Assembly: GCF_002878395.1 (NCBI RefSeq)
Contig: NC_061121.1
Coordinates: 41,459,815-41,523,814, forward strand
Source: Capsicum annuum
Lineage: Eukaryota; Streptophyta; Magnoliopsida; Solanales; Solanaceae
DNA: 64,000 nucleotides
Reading direction: 5' to 3'
The notes beneath the pieces are model-generated. The model was not told where the DNA came from and ran no database searches. It worked only from the letters and a program-made list of their open reading frames with translations. The position numbers were made by a program, and so were the translations under genes. Position 1 is the stretch's first letter, and every line of letters begins with the position of its first letter. Shown here in pieces: positions 54,516 to 64,000 of the stretch.

Positions 54516-56991
54516 TGTAATACTCCATATTATCCTTAGTTCAGTTCAGCTCCTAGTGTATACATAAGAGGCTTAGAACCTAAAAATTTCACTAATTGTT
54601 GGAGATTTAGTCATATTATTGGCTTCTTAACTTCGAGGACTTTTAAGTTGGCCTTACAAACCCCAAGACGTAAGTTTTTAAGTTAATTCATGTTCAGAAA
54701 AGTAAGAAGTATATCTCGGGGGAGTTTCAGAATTTTTTTGGGAACGAGGATTGGGTCACTTTTGGATTACGATTCTAGAACCTCACCATGATAGTGGTGC
54801 ATCGCGGTGGGTATAACGATGGGAAAATCACCGCATCACAGTGGAGGTGATTTCGTCCAGTTCTTGATTTATAATTTAAGTGCATGTGTCATGATCTTTA
54901 TCGTAGTGTGTGAAGTACTTATTAGTAAAAAACTGTTCATATAAATCACTTAGACCAAAGTTGAGCTAAGAGCCTTTGATTTGTCCCAAGTTTGGTATTC
55001 GATTCTATAAAGGTAAAATTTGAAAGTATATAACTTTTGATGTATATGAAATTTTTTAGCTCAACCAAATTGTAGATAATTGAGTCAGCTTTTCAACGAT
55101 ATCAATTACACCTTAATCCGATACTTGAGCGAAAAGTTATGATCATTTTTGTCCAAACCAGTAAGCCACCATGATTAGACATATTGTGATGAGCCTTCAA
55201 AATGCAATCTGGGTATAAATTTAAATGTCTAAGGGGTAGTTAAGTCTTTTTCCCTCAAGCCAAGTAGTAAAAACACGAGTTAAGATGCCGGTTTAAGCAT
55301 TATTTGCCCATTCTCCTTCACTTTTCTCTCCAAGAAACCCTAACCTAATTCTAAGAACATCAAATTCAATTCATCATCTTCAAGAAAAACCAAGAATTAA
55401 GTTCCCTAATTCAAGAATCTCAAGAAAAGCTTTCAAGATCATATCCAAGGCTTTCAAGGTCAAGCTTTCTTCACCAAATCTGTAGGGTTATGAACAAGGG
55501 TATCCTTTTACCTTTGTGCCCAAATTGCATGATTTTAAGATTTTATTTAATTATTTTTTAGTAGGTCTCATACCCAAGTATGTATATTCTTGAAGCATGT
55601 GATTTTCATGATATTTAAAGCTTTAAGTATATCAAGAAGTACTTATGTTTATGTTTTTAACTTACATGATTTATACTATGAATGAGATTGCACTATCTTG
55701 ACTTGCTATGGTTGAAATATTTAAAGATCGTTATATAGCATGAAGTTTTATTATAAATTGACATGAGTTTATAGCATGAATTTTAATCCCTAAGTTTAAG
55801 TATTGAGATTTCAAGAAGATCATGCTCTTATACCAAGAATGAGTTTGAGTTTTCAAGAAGACTATGTTCTTAAGTTTCCTTGATGGTTTTATACCAAGAT
55901 TTAAAGCAAGAATTGATCTTTTGATCCACAGCTAAGATATGGAATCCATATTTATTCATATTTGATTTTAGTTTAAAGAAAAGAGATGCATAACTGATTT
56001 TCATTATAAACCCTTATGCTATTTTAAGGCGGATTTCCTACAGTATGAGCATATAAGTAAGGGAGTAGTATTTAGCACTGAGTTGGGTATGCATCAAAGG
56101 TCACATGCCCTAGAACTACGAGCCAATATAGGTTCAACTTATTCTCAATATAGATGAAGTTACAGATAATGATCACTTAGTTTAAGTCCTATTCCGATGG
56201 CAAGGGTAGGACAAATTTCCCCAACATAAGCTCTACCCATTATGGATAAGATGTTGGATTCCATGATAGCTCAGAGGGTGTATGTCGATTAGAAGAAACT
56301 CTCTTACAGAAAAGATTAAAAGAAAAGATTTTAGAACTTAGTGTTATGACTCACAAGATTTATACAGTATGCTTTATTATCTATGATTTATGACTTTTAG
56401 CTTTCAGTTATTCAAGCTCAAGGTGAGTCATTTACACTTAGCATGGATTATTTAAAAGTTTATATGAATATTGAGTTATTTTCCCCCACATACTCAGTAC
56501 ATTCCAGAAGTACTGATCCACGTATATGTCTATCTGCTAATTGTCTTATAATGTAGGTACACGTTGTAGCACATACATCATAATCAGACAGTTTGCAGCT
56601 TTCAGTCAGCAGGTGATAAGTTCTTTTGATTAGAGACCTCTATTCAATCATAGTTCGAGTAGCATCTTCTTTTATTTATTCAGTCATATTGATTCGGGAT
56701 AGCTTGAGGTCATGTCCCGACTACATATAGTCAATACTAGTAGAGGCTTCATAGACAGTTAGTATAGTTGATGTATTTAATTTTATTTTTATTTTATATG
56801 ACCAGAGTTGTAATCCCTTTTGATTGTTTTGGTCTTGAACATATTTAACAAAGACATCTTCCATTTATTTTCTTTAGATTAATGTATCTTATTTAGTTGC
56901 TCACTAGTTATCCCAGTATAAGGGTTAGCTTGGGATCACTTGTGGTCCTAAGCATCATGTCACATCCATGGGGTAGTCTCGGGGTGTTATA
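54516..56991 (+). repeat. 5' LTR of element C (2476 bp)
   Basis: Begins TGTAATACTCC and ends GGTGTTATA (TTACA-type end with a C-to-T change), followed by a tRNA-Met primer site. The first 966 bases match 63035-64000 at roughly 90% by eye. It shares blocks with LTRs B and D (for example CAACGATA(T/C)CAATT near 55095 and the closing GGTTAGCTTGGGATCACTTG). Confidence 0.88.
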
Positions 56992-56994
56992 AAC

Positions 56995-57006
56995 TTGGTA
57001 TTAGAG
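56995..57006 (+). promoter_or_regulatory. Primer binding site of element C
   Basis: TTGGTATTAGAGC, one change from TGGTATCAGAGC, three to four bases after the LTR end. Confidence 0.82.
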
Positions 57007-58264
57007 CACAGAGTTCAAGTTTCCTAGGGTGTCTGTGAAGCAGTGTCTAGTAGAGTCTTGTGGAACGGTATAGAGATGTCTGTACTTTTCTTTGAGAGGC
57101 TACAGGGCATTTAAGAAATATTTCCCTTCTTCATGCTGAAGTTCGTGCTTTAAAGTTATTCTCTCAGAAATTTTTTTTGATTCGTGTGTTACTCCATAAT
57201 CCTTTATCTATGACTTATTCTTAAGATAACATGATTAGCAAGTTTCAATTCTCCAAAGATAATGCTTTCAGATTTACTATTAGTAACTTCAGAAGTCACA
57301 CAAGGGGCTTAAGAGGAGCTCGCTAGTGTGTTATAAGTTCCTCGAGTTGAAAGTTATTTCCTCATCCTTATGAGTTGTTTAGTTAAGACAGAGTAATATA
57401 TATATATTCAAATTCCTCTTTAATACAGATAGTGCTCATGAGAAGAGATAGTGTAAACCTAGATTGTTAAATAGAGTTTGCATTTGAGAGATATTGCAAC
57501 CTATAGTTATGATTTAAAAGTAGTAGAGCATTCTTATAGTTGAATGTGTGGGTTTAGAAGTGTAGTGACAAGAAAGGTGGGAATGGCGATTGATCAAAAG
57601 TATATAGATGACTTTATTTATGCTATCGAGTTTGTGTTAAGGTAATACGTACTTATGTATCATCTTAGGGGTAATGAATGCAGTACTATTTTCCTGGTGG
57701 AAGGTAGGGAAAGAGTTATTAGTTAAGGTGAATTGTGGTCTGCTTGAAGTAGGAAAGAAAATATTTATGGTATGTTATAGTGTTAGAAAAGTATAGGTCA
57801 TTAATTAAGGTATTAGGTCATTAAGGATTGTTAATATATGGTTGCCCGTATGGTTGTGAAAAAAATAGGATGAGGTTTGTAGAGCTAGGGGTATAATTTA
57901 AATATATGGATAGATAAGTACTAGAGATGTGTGGAAGAGAGATATGCTTATGGACTATAATTAGATAGACTGTAAGATTATGATCAAATATTATTGTTAT
58001 AAGATTCTAGTGGATTAGTGTTTCCTGATGTTTTGACATGTAGGAATGGTGTGTGAAGTTGTGGTTAATCATGGCTAGCACTAGACACTAATTTTGAATA
58101 GTGGATGATCATAAAGGTAGAAATAATGATTGCTTGGTTAGTGATGCTAGTTATATGAAAGTGACCTAGTAGGCTTGAACAGTGTATGCAAAAGTTTAAG
58201 TTCATTTATTCGTAATTAAATACGATGTAATAGGTATGATATAGAGGTGTGCCCAAGGTGATAT
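57007..58264 (+). mobile_element. Element C interior, first segment, non-coding
   Basis: Leader-like start (TCTAGTAGAGTCTTGTGGAA, then GAGAGGCTACAGGGCATTTA), then sequence without recognised domains. It includes CTAGTAGGCTTGAACAGTG (58169), also found in element B. Broken at 58265 by LTR D. Confidence 0.75.
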
Positions 58265-60920
58265 TGTAAGACCTCACAAAATTCTAAGCTCAACTCAGCC
58301 CTTAGAGCTTGATGAGGGGCCCCATACTTAGAAAAATTTAAGCTAAGTGTTTTCACTTAGAATTTTATTTTAGTCTTCATAAGTTGGAGATCTTATTTCA
58401 CAACTCTTACGATCTTTAAATATTAATTTTTAGGTTAATTCATCATTAAGAATGTCAGTAGTTATTCTCGGACAAGTTTTGAATTTTTTGGACTTTATTT
58501 GATTCAAGTTTGGGAGTCCAAATCAGTGGATCGACGCGATCTTGACGCACCGCGTTGCCTATCTCGTCGATAAATGTTTTTTTCAGTTTCCAGTGTCAAA
58601 TTCCAGTGAGCCGACGTAGACTTGGTGCGATGTGGTGGCCATAGCATCGATCTCATTGATGCTGCGTACTGGCCTACGTGTTACTGGGCATATTTTTTGC
58701 TCTTTTAACATTGCATACAGAGGGATAAATGGGTCTTTATCCCACTTTTATTTATCCCCAAAAATATGAAATTAAGTCATTATTAGGGCTAAAACACCCA
58801 TTCTCTCTAAAAATCCTCTCAAGAAAAAACCCTAGGGGATCTAATTTCAAATTCAAGATTCAAGAACGCACCATCAATCTTCATGAATTCAAGCACCAAG
58901 GTATGTTAGGTGTTCATTCATGGGTTTATTTCACCCATGAAGTCCCAGAACTCTTTATAAATATGCAAGATCTCAGATTTATGATTTTCATGATTTGGTT
59001 GAATTTAATTTATGTTCATGTTATTGTTGGGTTTGAATCCATGATTTAAATTATAAGTTTCAAAAATTGATCCTAATATATGTTGAATTACATGATATTC
59101 ATGATAAACCCTTCAATTTGCAAGTTGATTTTTGTAACCATGCCTTAAGTGTCTATGATTTAATAAACCAAGTATGTTTCCCATTTGTTTGATGAATTGT
59201 CTATGAGAATGAGATAATGCCATTATAGCACGCTAATGTGTATTTCTCATTCATGTACAAGTTATTGCAATACAAGTGTTTGATAAAATGCTTATGTGAT
59301 TTGACAAGTGAAAACATGACACATTAATATGTGATTTCATTCATGCACAAGATCATGTATATCAAGTGTTTGAAAAAGTGTCTAAGTGAGTGCACTGTTA
59401 GCAAGTAAGTATTGTTATGCCTTTATGATCATGCTATGTTTTACTTTTCATGCTATCGAGTCTCTAAGGCATTTAATACTCGATAATTTAGCTGTGTACC
59501 TAGAGCCAGTATCAGTTATAAAATCTTAGTCATGTCACAATCAGTAGTACTCTCAATTAGTTATAGAACTCAGTAGAACTCAGTCAGTTTCGAAACTCAG
59601 GAAAAACTCAGTAGTACTCAGTAATCAGTCACAGTTTCTGTTTAGTATTCAGTTTATAACTCAGTAAACTCAGACAGTTTTCAAACTCAGTAAAGTTCAG
59701 TATCACTCCAATTCAATTTAGTTTAATAATCAGTGTCTTTCAGTTGGGTCTAGGATTTAGCATCAAGTGAATGTAGGGATGACAGCTTCCCCATCAGAGA
59801 GGCCGAGTCGTTAGTGGAAATCCCTGTACTCCAGAACTGCGTATCCAGCACAAGATGAGGAGTCACCCATCAGACTAGGCTTGACTACCTCCTAGGGGTC
59901 ACCCGTCAGATTAGGCTTGACTTGCCTAGGTTTCATCTGTCAGTTAGGCTTGGCATCCTAGTTTACAATATTAGTACTTGTGGCTCGGTATTAGCACCCT
60001 TCCAACTGGGATCATAGGTTGAGCCCCTATCATCTCAAATTTGGGGTATGTCGGTTAGATGACTACTTTCCACAGTTTTAGTGTAGAACTCAGTTTAGTT
60101 CTACAGATTCAGGACTGTCAGGCACAGTCACCCAGCTCAGTATAGAACTCAGTTCAGTTCTACAGAATTAGGACTGTGAAAAAAAGTCACCCAACTATTA
60201 GTAATACAATTATCAGTAAACTCAGATATCAGTCACTTAGTTATCATAACTCAGTATCCAGTGTTACTATGATCTCAAGCACAATATGTGTAGATAGGTG
60301 CACAGTATTGCATAATCAGTGTTTTATCAGTTTCAGTTATATATGTACGCTCCTTCAGTTGTATTCATGCTATTCAGTCAGATATTGTTCATGTATATGA
60401 ACCCTTGCATATCAGCCTACCTCACTTAGCATACCAGTACATTCAAAATACTGACACATACTTTTCTTTTGCGCTATGACATTTTATATCATAGGTTCTA
60501 ACACACTGGTTCCTGACCATACTTAGCAGTTCAGATTTTCAGTAGCAGAGTTTAGTGCTGAGGCCTTAAAGTCCAAGGACAGATATTTATTATTTTAGTA
60601 TTTTAGTAGTTCAGTACATTCAGCAGATGGAGTTAGTTAGGGACCTATGCCATCAACTCCATATTCAGAAAGTTAGAGGCTTTCAGACTAGAGTACTTTA
60701 GACAGATGTATCAGTATTCAATTTTTCAGTATTCAGTTTTTGAATTAGTTAAACCTTATGAAAAATTTTATTCTATCTTCCATATTTATTTTAGATATAT
60801 TATCATTACAGTGTTGTTATGATTCAGTGCTCACAACAGGTGCCAGTCATGGGTTAGCTGGTGGTCCTTCGGGGTTGCTAGCACCGTGTAGCATTTGGGG
60901 TACATACTCGAGGCATTACA
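58265..60920 (+). repeat. LTR D: probable solo LTR nested in element C (2656 bp)
   Basis: Begins TGTAAGACCTCAC and ends GGCATTACA. No primer site follows and no second copy is in the window. The flanking 5-mers GATAT (58260-58264) and AATAT (60921-60925) differ by one base, so it looks like a solo LTR left by recombination. Caution: CCCAAGGTGATAT just upstream also resembles a decayed polypurine tract, which would instead suit a 3' LTR. It contains the CAGT-rich field and CATCAGA..AGGCTTGAC repeats at the same relative place as LTR B. Frames 58729-59049 and 60176-60400 are not supported as genes. Confidence 0.7.
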
Positions 60921-63019
60921 AATATAGGGATTGAATTATTTTTTAAGATTATTAAGTATCATGTGTTCTTAGATAATGCCGGTGAGTTTCTAAGTGTTAA
61001 TAAGGCTAGTCATATAGTATATGGTATTCTTGATGGATATGTTAAGGTGCTAGGGATAGAGGATACTGAGCCTTTTAGTGTGATTTGAGTTAGTGAGATA
61101 GATTATGTGTTTAGTGAGGTAGGTATGTTTGTCGAGTTAATAGAGTATAAGTCTATGATGATGACTATTGAAGCTAAAGGAAGTTAATGGTGGTATTTAC
61201 TAAGAGAGTGACCAAGAATGAAGTTAGTATTGTTTGGATATAGTTTATTCAAGTGAGTGAACATTCATTTGTGAAGACTGTTAGTGCAAAGAAATTATGG
61301 TTCAGTCTCGAGGATATGGAGTAGACCCATAATCTTAGAATGTCAGCTTTGATCTAAGGGGGAGATGGTAGAGTGAAGAACCAAATAAACTTTTGAGAAT
61401 TAGATTGTGATAAATATCAATAAGAGTTGTGATGAGATAGTGAACCCTTCTTAATCTAGAGTGTTCATTGGATTTCAGTCATTATCATACCAAATTCATG
61501 TCTTGAATGATAGATACATGCCAAAGGCCAATGCATATACACTTCATGAGTACTTAAGTCCATTCTCAGCTTCTAGTAAATAAGTAACAACTTTACTCTA
61601 TGATTCGAGTCATCCCTCATGAATCTATGAAACTCCAGTCTTATGTTGAATAGCTTATGATAAGTATGAACTCATGTTTCAGAGTATGATCAGTTCTTAG
61701 AACTCATGATGCTAGTGAAATTCACATTATATCATGTATGTCCTCAGTTTAGATCTCTTTAATAAATCCACGCCTTTGACATTCTATTCCTAAGGTTTCA
61801 GTTAAGTGTCAAAGTTATGTAAAATATTCTTTTGTGTTTCAAGTCCTTATGCATTAGCCCTTTGGTGACCTCTTCCTATGTTAAGATAGTGGTGGTGATA
61901 ATGGATAAGCAATGGTTTATATGAGAGGGAATTGATGACCTTTATTAAGAAAGATTAGTTATGTTTTTCTATCTAAAGCTAAAGTATGAAGGGATATTAA
62001 GGCAAATCTTTGGTATAGGTCATAGTTAGTTGAGAATTCTGGGTATGTCATCTTAAGCATAGTGCAAAAAAATTGTTGTTTATAGAAGTTTAGAGAATAT
62101 GAGAAGTATGACTTTATAGGTATTTGCCTTGAAGTTCATATGTGGTTATAATGATAGGCTTTAATGTCATGTTGGGATATAAGTGGAGGAATACAATATG
62201 TGCTAGTGAATCCATAGTAAGAGTTCAAGTTAGTCATTGAAGTGGTAAGGCATGTTATGCTTAGGGTTTGATCTCTAGAAGAGACATAGAAGATTGAATC
62301 ATGTGGTTTAGACTAGTATTATGGTATAACGTGTTGTATCTTGTAATTTCAAGTTAGGCTTGATCATGGTAAGAGAATTTAGTTCAGTTTAGACTTTAGT
62401 AGATGGATTTATCAATGCCCATGTGAAAATTTTAAGTTGAGTCAAATAAGTAAGGTATTTAAGGGGAACAATATAGTTAAGGAAGTATTGAGAAGTATTG
62501 CTAAGCTTGAAAGTAAGAAGTTGCATTGCCTAAGGCTTAGTAATTCTATCCTAGCTTAAGACTTATATGTGTATACTCCATGCTATAGAGTTGTATCAAT
62601 TTTGTGATTCCTTAGTCAGATGTCTTGTTCAGATCATGCCCAAAATTCTTTGCTCCATAATACTATTAGAATTTCTTAGAAGAGTATTGGAGAAATACTC
62701 TATTTCAGTATGGGCAATTCGTATAGTCCAGTTCATAGAGCCTGTGATCCAGTTTAGCAATCAAGCAGATAAGCTCCTATAGATTTCCAACTTTCCATTT
62801 AGTCTTATTACCTAAAGTTTCATGAGTAAGGCCATTCCATGAGGTAAAATGTTTGCATTCATGCAAATTACAAATGCAGCTCAGTTCATGCATCATGCAT
62901 CATGCATCAATTTCAGATTCAGATATTAAGTCATGATTCAGCTCATGAGTGTCCCGTGCATTATCTTAGTCTTTTCTTAGTATTTCATCTAAGTCAGTAT
63001 CATTCGAGGACGAATGTTC
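60921..63019 (+). mobile_element. Element C interior, second segment, non-coding
   Basis: No protein domain recognised in any frame (the longest, 62567-62782, is not family-like). It has the internal polypurine-like motif CTAAGGGGGAGATGGTAG at 61354-61371 and, near the end, an ATGCATC-rich stretch (62880-62915). Order and spacing of shared blocks follow those of element B (10240-12206). Confidence 0.72.
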
Positions 63020-63034
63020 CCAAGGGGGAGATAT
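63020..63034 (+). promoter_or_regulatory. Polypurine tract of element C
   Basis: CCAAGGGGGAGATAT directly before the 3' LTR; identical to the tract of element B. Confidence 0.88.
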
Positions 63035-64000
63035 TGTAATACCCTGTATTATCCTTAGTTTAGTTCAGCTCGTAGTGCATGCATAAGAGGCTTAGAACCT
63101 GAAAATTTCACTAAGTATTGGAGACTTAGTCATATTATTGGCCTCTTAACTTTGAGGACTTTTAAGTTAGCCTTCCCGACCCTGAGATGTAAGTTTTTTA
63201 GATAATTCATATTTAGGAAAGTAAGAAGTATATCTCAGGGGAGTTTTGGATTTTTTGGACAAGGATTGGGTCACTTTTGTATTTCAATTCCTGAACTTCA
63301 CTGCGATAGTGGTACATCGTGGTAAAGGTGATTTCATATAGTTCTTGATTTATAATTTGAGATCATGTGTCATGATCTTAATCTTAGTGTGTGAAGTTCT
63401 TATTAGGTGAAAAGTGTACATAGAAATCACTTAGAGCAAAGTTAAACTAAGAGCCTTTGATTCGTCCCAAGTTTGGTATGCGATTCTACAAGGGTCAACT
63501 TTAAAGTGTATAACTTTTGATGTTTGTGGAATTTTTCTTCTCAAGACCCACCAAATTGTAGATAATTGAGTCAACTTTCCAACGATACCAATTTTGCCTA
63601 AATTTGATACCCGAGCGAGAAGTTATGGTTATTTTCGTCTGAACCAGTAAGCCACCACGATTAGACGGCGTCGCGATGAGCTTTCAAAATACAATTCGGG
63701 TACGAATTTAAATGTCTAAGGATCAGTCAAGTATTTTCCCCTCAAACCAAGTAGTAAAAACATGAGTTAAGATGTCAGTTTAAACATTATTTGGCCATTC
63801 TCCTTCATTTTTGTCTCCAAGAAACCCTAACCTACTCCTAAGAACATCAAATTCAATTCATCCTCTTCGAGAGAAATCAAGAATTAAGTTTCCTAATCCA
63901 AGAATCTCAAGAAAAGATTTCAAGATCATCTCCAAGGCTTTCAAGATCAAGCTTTCTTCACCAAATCAAGCCTATTAAGGTATGTTGGGTTATGATCAAG
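63035..64000 (+). repeat. 3' LTR of element C, runs off right edge
   Basis: Begins TGTAATACCCTG and follows the 5' LTR collinearly to the window end. The target-site duplication cannot be checked. Confidence 0.88.

Overview
The window is plant nuclear DNA: AT-rich, dominated by nested retroelements, with GT-AG introns, no operons and no complete host gene that I can recognise. The repeat families (Tekay/Del-like chromovirus LTRs of about 2.5-2.7 kb, DUF1985-carrying MULEs, a TRIM, an endogenous pararetrovirus) fit a Solanaceae genome. A pepper-like (Capsicum) origin is my guess from family resemblance, not a proof.

Layout. 1-3142: debris of MULE-type genes (MuDR transposase N-terminus on the minus strand, a Ulp1-like peptidase fragment on the plus strand), a palindromic TGTTGCAACA repeat field and a hAT-like MITE. 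3215-16475: a decayed Ty3/gypsy element (A) cut in its RNase H by a younger LTR element (B, 7008-16091) with an exact 5-bp duplication AATAT; A resumes in frame at 16092. 16476-37078: a 20.6-kb cluster of one endogenous pararetrovirus family (Caulimoviridae-type) as a minus-strand block and a plus-strand block joined head to head. The plus block holds one full-length but broken genome (about 8.3 kb, PBS to PBS) preceded by an internally deleted copy. 37079-37860: simple repeats. 37995-39227: a minus-strand TRIM. 39228-44194: no recognisable genes, plus an LTR fragment. 44195-53708: a 9.5-kb Mutator-like element with a 9-bp duplication AAGTAAATA. It carries a DUF1985 gene (+), a GRF-zinc-finger gene (-), an unknown 94-codon ORF with its own TATA box (-), and a MuDR-type transposase (-) that has lost its catalytic residues. 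54516-64000: a third LTR element (C), cut by an LTR (D) and running off the window; its non-coding interior is collinear with that of B.

How the parts relate. Relative ages can be read from nesting: A is older than B; A is also older than the viral cluster; C is older than D; the MULE sits inside an older repeat. Nearly every coding region has stops or frameshifts, so this is a fossil bed. Its viral leader regions and inverted repeats may still be transcribed or feed small-RNA silencing (inference).

Most useful points: viral block ends at the tRNA-Met primer site, stop codons shared by independent viral copies, uneven divergence between viral copies, MULE passenger genes with their own TATA boxes, and the shared non-coding interior of B and C.
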